Source: Dyadobacter jejuensis
GTDB taxonomy: Bacteria > Bacteroidota > Bacteroidia > Cytophagales > Spirosomataceae
DNA length: 64,000 bases
Direction of reading: 5' to 3'
NCBI RefSeq assembly: GCF_003149085.1
Contig: NZ_QGDT01000007.1
Coordinates: forward strand, 1 to 64,000
Shown: piece after piece, positions 16,344 to 25,700 of the stretch
Layout of the letters: each line of letters begins with the position of its first letter
Numbering within the stretch: the first letter of the stretch is position 1
Translations under genes and position numbers: made by a program
The notes under the pieces: generated by a model
The model's input: only the letters and a program-made list of their open reading frames with translations
What the model was told of the DNA's origin: nothing
Databases searched by the model: none

Positions 16344-16402
16344 AAAAATCTTAAGGATCTCAATTTCCACAGGGTCATTATGCTCCAGAATATCCAACAG
16401 CC
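16344..16402 (-). pseudogene. Gene fragment (LDILEH...EILKIF), copy 1
   Basis: The minus strand encodes LLDILEHNDPVEIEILKIF without start or normal context. A related fragment, LDILEHTDPFGIVILKIF, is encoded at about 22034-22090. These are remnants of the same unrecognised gene on either side of the GTPase cassette. Confidence 0.5.
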
Positions 16403-16963
16403 TCATTTAAAAATTATATCTCCATTAACATTGTCAATTTCGATACTTCCAAATCTCTCCAATACTGATTGACCTAACAAAAGAGGTGCATTTACATTGT
16501 CAATAACTAATGCTTCAACATTATCTAAAATCACATCGCCAATTTTTACTTCACGCAAATTAATTTTAGTACCCTCAGAAATTTTACCAGTTGCATCTTG
16601 AAAATATTCCACATTTAAAATATCTTCTTTCCTCAAAGATCCTTGTCTAAATAAAACCGTTGCTTCTGCTGGTGAAATACAAATGCTACTTGCTCCCGTG
16701 TCAAAAATAAATCTCAGTCTAATTTCATTAATTTCTATCCAAACATATCGAGCCCCATTTTGCAATTCCATTTCTAAAATATTCCGATTTACAAGCCTAT
16801 TGTTGTTATGGGTTTCAGACTGAACTGCATTCATATTGAGGTGATCCCTTTCCGAACTGAATTCCTTTTTGTGGCCTTGATTTCGGTCATACTTCTTACC
16901 TTCTGGGTGGTTACAACCTATAAGGCTAAAAGAAATAATTAATGCATAAAGTGGTTTATTCAT
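16403..16963 (-). CDS. Retropepsin-like aspartic protease lipoprotein
   Basis: A 186-aa protein with a lipoprotein signal (ALIISFSLIGC, lipid cysteine about residue 17), a polar linker, and a single clan-AA aspartic protease domain from about 65. The active-site loop is FIFDTGASSICI (catalytic Asp about residue 92), and the matching glycine-rich LLLGQSVLERFG occurs near the end. Such one-domain proteases work as homodimers. It follows the 526-aa coiled-coil protein by 2 bp on the same strand, so it is probably the last gene of the GTPase operon and may process a partner in the periplasm. Composition is very AT-rich like its neighbours. Confidence 0.82.
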   Translation of the reverse strand: MNKPLYALIISFSLIGCNHPEGKKYDRNQGHKKEFSSERDHLNMNAVQSETHNNNRLVNRNILEMELQNGARYVWIEINEIRLRFIFDTGASSICISPAEATVLFRQGSLRKEDILNVEYFQDATGKISEGTKINLREVKIGDVILDNVEALVIDNVNAPLLLGQSVLERFGSIEIDNVNGDIIFK

Positions 16964-16965
16964 AT

Positions 16966-18546
16966 TTATTTCTTATATGATGGAATTAGTCTTAAAGTAT
17001 CTTTAGAGAAATAGTAAACTCCTTCCTTTACTTCAAAACATTGCATGTTTCGTTCTAAGAGATGTTTAGAATACACCTCTTCCTGGCCAGAATAGAAATC
17101 TCTTATTGCTGTGGGGTTTTTACTAAAAATTACCTTTACAACATCATCCAATTTCATATTGGGTTTCAAATATTTAGCTACTATTCTATAATAATTCTCA
17201 TTTAGTATTGAATTTGATATCGGGTTTAAATCCACAATTTTTAGCAACTCAGCAGGATGCTGTACGTCTGGAGCAGTATTTAATTGCTTATGAATTACTT
17301 CTATTTTATTCTCTGAATTTGATTTGTAAAATAAAAAGTAAACCCATGTAACAATTAATAGAAATGCTAAAACCAACGTTGCAACTTTAAATATGTCGAT
17401 TTTATAAACATTCACGTCTACCTCTTCTCTTTCTTGTTTTCTATTACGCCCACCGCTATACTCATATTCTTGACCTTGGTGTTGAGTATTTAAAATTCCT
17501 TTTGGTTTTGGTTTTGGAATTGTAGTTGTATAATTTGGTCTTTTTAAGTCGGAAATTCCATTGTTAAAGAGTATTTTATTGCAATTATGAATTTGTTTAA
17601 CTTCTTCTAATTTTCCGTTATTGTGTCTTAATTGATTAATTAAATCCTGAGCATTGTTTATAAAGTCATCATAAAACAGTCCAATTTTATTAATATCTTC
17701 TTTAGATTCTTTTAGTTTTTTCTCATTTTCAAGATGGTCCCTTTCGGCTTGCTCAATTTGTTTTTTAAACTCTTGAATTGTTAAAAGTTTATCTTCACTA
17801 ATTTTTTGGATTTCTTTTTCAAAATCTAAAATTGATTGTTCTCTTTTCCGCTGTCTTTCTTCTATTAAGTTGTTAACTTCTCTATCAAAATCTCTCCTTT
17901 CGCCAACATTTTGAATTAATTTAAAAACACCCTTTTGATGAACAAATTCAGCAACTTCGTGACTGTCTGTAAAATAAATTGTATCATAAGAACTTAACAA
18001 ATCAATAGACTTTTCGAAATATTTATTTAAATCATTTTGGTTTATACTACAGAATACAACTAAGTTTTTATCAGTATTCTGCTTACAGTCCAAATTTTGG
18101 ATATCACGTAGGTTAAATTCTATTTTATCAAAATCTTTAGGCTTTACAACAGTAAACTTATCAGAATGATTTACGGAAATTGTATTATTTGACACATTTT
18201 TACTAACCAATTGATTGTGAAACTCAGTTATTTGTGATATTACAATGTGTTCTTTTGCTATTTTATTCGTAAATAAAATACTCGACCCAATGAAAGTACC
18301 TGACCTATCAGAATTTTGTTCTTTTGCATAAGTATAGATAGAGTATGCAATGGAATTAAAACCATTAACATATTCTTTTCTAATTGAAAAGACTTTAGAG
18401 CTGTTAAATAATTTTATGGCATTCGTGTTTATGTCAAATGTTTTAACGGATTTGGCTAACTCTTTACTGCCAACAAAAAATGTTTGTTTAAATCCATTAG
18501 GATTTCCAAATGTTCCAAATGCAATTAAATTGATGCTATTTACCAT
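16966..18546 (-). CDS. GTPase-associated protein: N-terminal domain, coiled coil, TM
   Basis: A 526-aa protein with a beta-rich N-terminal domain (1-210, beginning NSINLIAFGTFGNPNGFKQ), a long coiled coil (about 215-320, dense in E, K and Q), a proline-rich linker (342-350), one TM helix (386-408) and a C-terminal soluble domain. The N-terminus faintly resembles the GTPase-associated protein 1 domains described in NTP-dependent conflict systems; I hold this loosely. Its start overlaps the stop of the GTPase gene by 1 bp, so the two are co-translated. The topology implies a cytoplasmic GTPase-facing part and a short extracytoplasmic domain. Function unknown; a candidate effector or sensor of the cassette. 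Confidence 0.72.
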   Translation of the reverse strand: MVNSINLIAFGTFGNPNGFKQTFFVGSKELAKSVKTFDINTNAIKLFNSSKVFSIRKEYVNGFNSIAYSIYTYAKEQNSDRSGTFIGSSILFTNKIAKEHIVISQITEFHNQLVSKNVSNNTISVNHSDKFTVVKPKDFDKIEFNLRDIQNLDCKQNTDKNLVVFCSINQNDLNKYFEKSIDLLSSYDTIYFTDSHEVAEFVHQKGVFKLIQNVGERRDFDREVNNLIEERQRKREQSILDFEKEIQKISEDKLLTIQEFKKQIEQAERDHLENEKKLKESKEDINKIGLFYDDFINNAQDLINQLRHNNGKLEEVKQIHNCNKILFNNGISDLKRPNYTTTIPKPKPKGILNTQHQGQEYEYSGGRNRKQEREEVDVNVYKIDIFKVATLVLAFLLIVTWVYFLFYKSNSENKIEVIHKQLNTAPDVQHPAELLKIVDLNPISNSILNENYYRIVAKYLKPNMKLDDVVKVIFSKNPTAIRDFYSGQEEVYSKHLLERNMQCFEVKEGVYYFSKDTLRLIPSYKK

Positions 18547-19475
18547 TAATTTGTAAAGCTAAATTTAATTCTTTCCCAAAATGTACCTTCATAATCCAAC
18601 GGATAGCCAGTAATACTTTCATATAACCAATTTGACAAAACACCAGCTGTATCTAAATTCAAAAGAGTAATTTTTTGCTTCCCGTCTTGACTCTCAACGT
18701 TTCCTATTGTATAGAAAGTTTTGCTTAATTCGTTGGCGTCAAACCTTTGGCTTGTTCTTCTTAAATTATTTGCAACAAAATTATCTAACTCTTCGGGGCT
18801 TTCTACATCCATTCTACCTGATAAATCCCATTTAGAAATTACTAAAATAATACTTACAGGCTGCAAATTCTTACCTTTTCTTTCAAGTTCATCAAGAAAT
18901 TCATTTATTAGCGTATCGTCTTGATCGGCTGTATCATAACTTGTAACGATAATAAAAGTTAAAGGAACATTAGAACTTAAATATTTAGAAATGTGGCTTT
19001 GAAAATTACCGCCTCTTTTAATCGCTCTTAAATCTTCCCCAGAAGCTTCTAAAAAAGTTAAATTTACAAGTGGAACTTTTTTAGATTTATTATTTGGTTC
19101 AAAAACCAAATCAATTTCAAGCACTTTTCCAACTGTTGTCCTTTCGGGTAAATAGCCCTGTCTGATATTTTCATAAAAATCGTATAAAAGCGTTTGAACT
19201 TCTTGAGAATTGGGGGATCCAATTATTGGACGTAAAACCCCAACTTGTGAGCTTAAATAATATAATAAAGATGAAAGTATTACTGATTTGCCAGATTGTG
19301 GATTTCCAAAAAAGAAAACAAAATTACTATTTCTATTCTTTATTTCATTAGTAGCAGTTTTTGAAAGCGGGACAGAACTTCTTAAGCTTTCTTCGTTGGT
19401 ATCTATTGATAATGGCTTTAATGTTTCAGAGTCATCCAGTGACAATGGTCTCAATTGGTCATTTTCGTTATTCAT
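18546..19475 (-). CDS. P-loop GTPase of a three-gene membrane cassette
   Basis: A 309-aa protein with a low-complexity acidic N-terminus (1-45) and a TRAFAC-like G domain. G1/Walker A is GNPQSGKS (57-64), a G3-like LEASGED lies near 142-148 and G4 is SKWD (214-217, variant of NKxD). An internal stretch, FIIVTSYDTADQDD, resembles GTPases that pair with GAP1-type proteins in conflict systems. It lacks TM helices and probably docks to the membrane partners on either side. It is preceded by the four-TM coiled-coil gene (10 bp gap) and followed by the 526-aa partner (1-bp overlap). Confidence 0.82.
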   Translation of the reverse strand: MNNENDQLRPLSLDDSETLKPLSIDTNEESLRSSVPLSKTATNEIKNRNSNFVFFFGNPQSGKSVILSSLLYYLSSQVGVLRPIIGSPNSQEVQTLLYDFYENIRQGYLPERTTVGKVLEIDLVFEPNNKSKKVPLVNLTFLEASGEDLRAIKRGGNFQSHISKYLSSNVPLTFIIVTSYDTADQDDTLINEFLDELERKGKNLQPVSIILVISKWDLSGRMDVESPEELDNFVANNLRRTSQRFDANELSKTFYTIGNVESQDGKQKITLLNLDTAGVLSNWLYESITGYPLDYEGTFWERIKFSFTN

Positions 19476-19485
19476 ATTTGTTAAA

Positions 19486-20520
19486 TTATTTCGTTATTAA
19501 TGTTTTACCAACTCTTTTTGTACCAATGACACTACCAGTATTTCCATTTCTTGGGTCTGTAGGCATCAATAAGATAATAATTAAAATGCCAAAGTCTAAC
19601 AATACACAACCTGCCAAAACAACAAAAGCAAACATTCCAAAGTTTTTAAGTGCATGGTCAAAGGCATAACCTATTTTCCCTACTTCTTGTGTTTTAGATA
19701 AAGACGATGAAAATTTAAATTTATCAGCCCCTAAAATAGTATGTGCGCGATTTCCTAACTTGTTGTATTCAGTCAAAGATTTGTCAATTTGTCCTTGTGC
19801 CATATCATCTATTTCACTTTGTGAAAGCAATAATAGACTTTGAATATCTTTGTTCCACTTTAATACTGCATTATTTATGTCTAATTTTAATTTTTTCTCG
19901 TCTGGTGACAAATTCTCTATTTTTTGAATGATTTGTTGTTCATATCTATCCGCAAGGTCAGCATAACCTTGTGGTGTATTACTAATCGGAGTTAAAGGAG
20001 TTAGTTTACCTCCCAATTTTTTTTCAATTCTTGCAATTATTATATTTGACTGCTCTCCTTTACCTTGATTTTTCGGGTCGGTTATTTGCATTCTTAAACC
20101 ATTTATTTCACCAACAATTTCTTGTCTAGTTCTTGGGTCAGTTACTGAATAATTTAATTTTGCTTCTACATCTGTTTCAAGGTCATTAAATTTTTGATTT
20201 ATTTCTCTTAATTCAGTCGTAAAAATATCAGTTCTCATAAACCTTGTATACAAAGCATTGAAGTTGGCCACAAAACAAAATGCAGCAAAAAAGAAATATA
20301 TCCAACCTAAACCAGTCGTAGAACCACCTCTTAATCTTACTAATCGAAGTTGCCAGAGTAAAAAAAGCAATATTAAGGACAGCACTAAAGCAATTATGAC
20401 TGAACTCCCTCCAAAAATTTGGTCCAAGCCTAACCAAGTTTGGTAAAAACTGACACTAATAAGTAGCACAGCAAGGAGTGCCAAAAATAGGTCCGTTACT
20501 GTAAATAATTGTTTCTCCAT
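19486..20520 (-). CDS. Membrane protein with coiled-coil loop, GTPase cassette
   Basis: A 344-aa protein with three N-terminal TM helices (about 8-25, 40-58 and 71-90), a 200-residue soluble, largely helical domain (about 100-290, with coiled-coil character around IEKKLGG and QQIIQKIENLSPDEKK), and a fourth TM (about 293-318) before a basic tail. It is first in the cassette and carries no recognised enzymatic motif. The layout (TMs around a helical stalk) suggests a scaffold or channel controlled by the adjacent GTPase. Strong A+T bias sets the cassette apart from the core genes on the right of the window. Confidence 0.72.
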   Translation of the reverse strand: MEKQLFTVTDLFLALLAVLLISVSFYQTWLGLDQIFGGSSVIIALVLSLILLFLLWQLRLVRLRGGSTTGLGWIYFFFAAFCFVANFNALYTRFMRTDIFTTELREINQKFNDLETDVEAKLNYSVTDPRTRQEIVGEINGLRMQITDPKNQGKGEQSNIIIARIEKKLGGKLTPLTPISNTPQGYADLADRYEQQIIQKIENLSPDEKKLKLDINNAVLKWNKDIQSLLLLSQSEIDDMAQGQIDKSLTEYNKLGNRAHTILGADKFKFSSSLSKTQEVGKIGYAFDHALKNFGMFAFVVLAGCVLLDFGILIIILLMPTDPRNGNTGSVIGTKRVGKTLITK

Positions 20521-21409
20521 TTTCCTGTATTTATTTAATTGTTAATTATTATGTGGTTTTAAATATCTTAAATTCTGCGTCGTAATAGTACACAGTCCCT
20601 TTTTACCAGTAGATTTCAAATTTTTGTTCTTCATAAGCCTGCTTATATTTAGCATTTTCGTCCTTTCGGGAGAGGCATAGCATCTCTACAGACGTAACCA
20701 TTACCTCTATTTCCGTTATATTCGTGGTACAGTTGAACTGTCCTTTATGTTTAAATTATGACCAATGATTTCGGTTACGAATCATTTTTCACCAGATTAC
20801 TTCTCATAATTATTAGTGCTTAATTTTCCTTTCTGATAAACAGAAATTCTTTTTTATTTGTACGTGGCCGCTAAATCGGCCAAATTTTCCAGTTACACTA
20901 CTTTGTACGATTTAGCCTTGGAAATCCAGCTCCGCCCATAATGGCCCTGAAACGTTTCCGCAGTGGCAAGTGCGAATTTTACCACGGTAAAATTCACCTC
21001 CCAAGGTTTGTACTTTTAGTATTTTACCTGAATTTTCATTTAATGTTAGCTTATTAAGCCCCCGCATAAAAATTGCGGTACTTAGGTGATAAAGCTAATC
21101 ACTAGATTTCAAATCTCCAAATCGACTAAAGGGCCAACAATTTGGTCAAAACCTTTTGTAGGCATTTGTGTATAAATTTCTGTTGTTTTGGTCTTTAGTA
21201 ACCCAAAAGCATCTGTAGATTATTTAGATCAGTTCCTTTTTATAATAGATATGGGGTATGTAGCATGTTGGCACAGGATCGTTTTAGGCCATGAATACTC
21301 ACATCTGAATCCTACTAGAGTCTAGGTATTTGATTTTTAGACTATTAACTAATCTCATCTATAGCATAGTAAATGATATGCTTGTTAAAAAGGGATTGTA
21401 TCTCACCTA
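20521..21409. other. Long AT-rich noncoding stretch
   Basis: About 0.9 kb upstream of the GTPase cassette with no supportable gene. It holds the cassette promoter, presumably near 20521-20600, a GGCCG/CGGCC dyad near 20865-20885 and a 9-bp perfect hairpin at 20974-20995. The rest reads as decayed sequence with many stops in all frames. Confidence 0.6.
20974..20995. other. Isolated strong hairpin
   Basis: GAATTTTAC and GTAAAATTC form a 9-bp stem around the loop CACG in otherwise noncoding DNA. No T-tract follows on either strand, so it is not a standard terminator. It could belong to a structured RNA or to the end of a lost mobile element. Confidence 0.5.
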
Positions 21410-21620
21410 AGATGCTGCCTTCAAAATAGCGGTTATTGATAGAATTCTTAATACTTTGGATAAGGATGTCTTATTATGGGCCCAATTAAACTGTAAAGTA
21501 TTTCTTGGGCCTCGAAGAACTCTTTTACAGTCCATTGCAATGGCAAGAATCACCGTATTATGTTTAGAATCAGACCTATTATATCTCCTGTATAATTGCC
21601 AAACATGGTTTTCAAGCTTA
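21410..21620 (-). pseudogene. Possible gene remnant, unrecognised
   Basis: A minus-strand frame without a start codon reads LENHVWQLYRRYNRSDSK and then NTVILAIAMDCKRVLRGP for about 65 codons before a stop. The composition is protein-like, possibly the tail of a transposase or phage-type protein. Other frames are closed. Evidence is weak. Confidence 0.25.
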
Positions 21621-21820
21621 ATTGCCTAAACGAACCCTTTATGCACTTGCTCCTATTCGGTGGATACCTGGTTACTTATTCTATATTCAATTATAAAATA
21701 TTCGCAATGCTATTACCAAATACGCTAAACCCTATACGTGTTTACCAGTACCTTATGATAAGCCCTCCTACTTTCTGGCCCCATCCTAATACCCCTCCCA
21801 AAAGTTGAGTACCGAATCAC

Positions 21821-21991
21821 CGAAAGTCCACCCTATACCCAGAGCTCCATTCAATTAGAAAAATCCCTAAAACATGGGCAAGAAAAGCGGGAATAATGGC
21901 AATGGAGATCTCCTTAATGAAATCTGAGGCTGGCTTCCGGATACAAAGTTTTGATGTTCTGTAGGCAACGATATAGATATACCCTGGGGCA
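21821..21991. repeat. 171-bp perfect direct repeat, copy 2
   Basis: Identical to 15717-15887. Here it has no start codon context and is fused, just beyond 21991, to an unrelated gene fragment, so it is a truncated duplicate of the 266-aa membrane-protein gene. Confidence 0.95.
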
Positions 21992-22128
21992 GAATACCTT
22001 CGCTAAAGTTCCAAAACCATTTATCAACGACATCAAAAATCTTAAGGATCACAATCCCAAAGGGGTCAGTATGCTCCAGAATATCCAGCCGAAAAGGTAA
22101 AACTTCGGTTGAGCACTTATTAGCTTGT
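21992..22128 (-). pseudogene. Gene fragment (LDILEH...ILKIF), copy 2
   Basis: The minus strand encodes LDILEHTDPFGIVILKIF, then DVVDKWFWNFSEG, before the reading frame runs into the duplicated 171-bp block. A shorter related piece lies at 16344-16402. It is fused junk rather than a functional gene. Region 21621-21820 holds nothing supportable. Confidence 0.45.
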
Positions 22129-22665
22129 TTATACACCGTGCAGTAGCACGTTTTTATTTCCATTTCGAACAAAAATCAGAATAAAGCCAATTAGCGTTAT
22201 CGCATATCCAATAATCAGTCGAAAAGGCAATGGGATGATATGCCACAAAATCAGATTAGCAATTAAAATAATTACAACCCCTAACTTATTGTTTTGAAAG
22301 TAATTAAAGCTTAAAATCAATAAACCAAGATTAAAAACCTTAGAGCTTGGGCCTATGCTCATAAAAGGTTTCCAGATTGATGGGACCTTCGAAATATGAT
22401 TAGTAAATTCATGACGCATTGCGTCGCTTGGAAAGCTCCACCAAATGAAGTCCAAAACACACATTCCAATAGTACAAGCAATCCCTATTAAAGTTAAAGG
22501 AATTCCAATCAGGCTAAAGATTTTTTTAGGAAAAGAAACAACTTGAGGAATTAGTAAAACTACGCCAACCAACAAAAACCAATGTGCAAAATCAATAGGT
22601 TGTTGAGCGTACACAAATTCATTTCCCTTAGACATTATCATCTGACCAATTAGTAAGAAGACCAA
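22129..22665 (-). CDS. Polytopic membrane protein of unknown function
   Basis: A 178-aa hydrophobic protein with about five or six TM segments (near 1-10, 25-45, 48-70, 108-125, 129-150 and 152-170). The computed start at 22665 is TTG; no in-frame ATG lies between the preceding stop and this codon, and the next ATG codons encode MIMSKG, so either TTG initiation or a clipped N-terminus is possible. It lies 130 bp downstream of the AVAST-like gene on the same strand and could be its cargo neighbour, but no functional link is visible. Confidence 0.55.
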   Translation of the reverse strand: MVFLLIGQMIMSKGNEFVYAQQPIDFAHWFLLVGVVLLIPQVVSFPKKIFSLIGIPLTLIGIACTIGMCVLDFIWWSFPSDAMRHEFTNHISKVPSIWKPFMSIGPSSKVFNLGLLILSFNYFQNNKLGVVIILIANLILWHIIPLPFRLIIGYAITLIGFILIFVRNGNKNVLLHGV

Positions 22666-22795
22666 TCCAATTAAAAAAGATATTTTGTATGTCAGTTCTG
22701 TTCATTGTTTTTTTATGTGCTATAAGGGTTTGGCTATGCGCGATGTCAGGAAGGGCATTGCGTATAGGTGTTGTTACCCATAGTAGTTTTATCTT

Positions 22796-25700
22796 TCATT
22801 CATCACCTTCTTCGTCGTAATCCCGAATATAGCTATGCATCTCTCCTTTAATTATCCCATTGGAATCCATGTGATAAAGACCGCCAACAGCATGATCCAA
22901 TCTTGGATGTCCAGAGTAGTTGTTGCCAATAATTTGCTTTTCACCCTGAATTATCCACACCAGGTTTAATCCAAATTCTTTTAGAATTTTCTGGACATGA
23001 GTTTTACGTATCAAAAGACAGGCTAGCCCCTTTTCATAAACAGATGGATCGAAACAGACCACTTCCCCTTGATCGTTCAAGTATTCACCTTCATTAAATG
23101 AAGGCTTCAAGCCAGTTGCCATTAATGGCGCAGGCTTGTAATAGCTAATCGGCTCATCTTTGGAACAATCAAATTCTTCATTCCACAAAAAATACATTGC
23201 TGTACTGTGCGCCAGAGCAACCTGCTTTCCCTCCTGATCTTCAAGCTTCGATGGTAGAGCATCCCCTCCATAATATGGAGTCAGTTGAAAGAAAAGCGAA
23301 GCTGGCGACCAATAATGTTCATGACTAAAAACTTCATATCGGTTCGATACGTCTGGCATCCAACGTCTCCATGCATTATCTACATAATCTACTTTGAGCA
23401 TTTTGCTCAGTTCCTTTGGCTCTACCAACCAGCTCCCGATATCGAACCAGATTCTTTTACCATTAGCATCCCACCGATCTTCTCCCAATTTCTTCGGCTC
23501 TCTCCAATCAGGGTGCATATTAAGATTCAACCACTCCACACCTTCTGGATCTATTACCGTAATTAGCTCTTTTATAGATGGAAGATCATCAAACCTCCTT
23601 TTCCATGTCTCTACACCTTCCGACCAATTCTTGTATTTATACGGAACCCACCAGGGCAGATCTTCTGCTTTTTCAATGGAGTTTTCTTTTTGCGTTGTTT
23701 TTACAATAATCGAAGGGTCAATGTCGCGCACATATGGTCGCCAAGGGCCATCGTACTTTGCATATTGTTTACTTTGGCTCAGCGAGTAGCTTCCTTCATC
23801 ATGCATTTTGCAGTTATCCGATACCCTTGCAAGAATTTCATAAAAAACTATCCATTGATACTTTTTGCCAATTCGTTCCTTACGTCCATTTCCACGACTT
23901 GACCCTTGTCTGGAATCGAAGTCAGTGAAAACTTCAGGGTTATAACCCAGTTCAAAAATTCGCTGTACTCCGTAATTGCTTAATCCATTGTAATCTACTT
24001 CCCAGTTACGCAATGCACTTTGGAACGTATATCTTCCGAAATCACCATAACGAGCCTTTCCCCTGCCATATTCAGTTGTCATTGAACGTAATATTGCTGT
24101 TGTTCCCCATGCTTTTTTTCCGAAGTGTCCATCTTCTCCTTTGGGTTGGTATTTAGCATCAATTTCCTCAATGGTCGGGAGTTTACCGGGAAGTTCACTT
24201 TTGTAGGGTGGTCGAATCTTTTCAATTTCAACCGAAGGTTCCATATTTAGGTGAACAGTATATTCAATTACGCCTCTTGCATAATCCCGTAGCAGGACGT
24301 GTGGATAAACCTGTTCGGTACTAAAAATAGTTTTATAGATGTAGTCGCTAAGAGTTACCAATGACTTTTGATCCTGTGTCCGCAATGCGCAACCGTATGC
24401 TACGGCATACAATCGTTCGGACACGTAGGGATCGTTTACTCCTTCAAACTGCTGCAATACCTTAACAAGAACTGTTACACGATTTTGTAAAAGACATACT
24501 AATGCTTTTGTGGCTGCATCTCTTAGATACCTGTTTGAACTAGTAAGGAACCAAGCCAGCATGACCCCGGCCAGCCTTGCTGATTCATCACTAACTTCTG
24601 CTCTCGATTCTTCGCTCCAAGCCCAGTCGATCAACCGTTTTACCGAGTTATAACCTGAATACTCACCATATTTATCTTGTAACCAGGTAGTCCAACACGC
24701 GTCTCGTTGGGCCAAAGACCGTTGATAAAGAACCTGGTGATGCTTGTCTGCATTGAAATAAAATTGGGGCTTGGTGGCCATTGAGATAGAAATTTCCAAA
24801 AACTGATAGAAGAGATCATCATTTTGCATTAAGACCTCATTGACGTATTTCTCCGAAGCCTCACCTATGGTGTCAGTGCGTCTCCACATCAATCCAGCAA
24901 TAAAAGCATTGGCTACTGAATAATATTTGGCTGCGAAAGGTGCTATTTCATGTAATTCTTTACCGACACGTTCAGGTACTTGCACAGAAAGAGCTTCTAT
25001 AAGATTTATATTGAAGCTTATTTCAGACTCGTCCTTGAGCAACTCTCTCAATGGGCCGGATTCAAATGATTTATTAGGGTCGCTGGGATCAAGGTATTTG
25101 TCCAGCATCGCAGAAACAATTAAGTGATCTTGAAATCGCTGGTAGGCAAAGTGAATCCCATCATAGTGCTTATTCTCTTTCCAATAAAAGTCTTCATTAA
25201 TTACCCCTTCAGAGATTAAGCGCTTCAAATACTGCTTATCATCACTTCCGCATTTATTAACAAATGTCTCGTTGGCAATTTCTTCGCCTGCTTCATAAGA
25301 CAGATGATCTTCCGTATCTTCAACCATTTTCACCACTATTCCATTCACTGCCTTTCGCAGAAGTTTCAACTTTATGTCATAGTCCAGTTCGTCTGGCAGT
25401 GCCAACTTTTCTTCAACACCTTCAAGATAATTCTCGATGATTGCTGAAATTCCTTGGTACCCATCAGGTACCTGTTTAAGTCCTCGTTTATTCAAACCTT
25501 CGCAAAAAAGCTTTAAAAACAGGGGGTTCTGAAATTCAGGATGCAGTAAAGGAGAACCAGGAGGGATGATATCGTAATATTTAAAGAAATGATCGGATGC
25601 TTTATACTCCAGACCTTCAAAGCCAGGATGGTAAATTCGCGAAGCAATTGAATTATCAATATCTCTTACAGGAGCGATTAGATTTTCAAAAGAATTTCGA

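Noticed and set aside
21596..21808. 70-aa plus-strand ORF
   Set aside because: No family, no ribosome-binding site, and it runs up to the 171-bp repeat debris.
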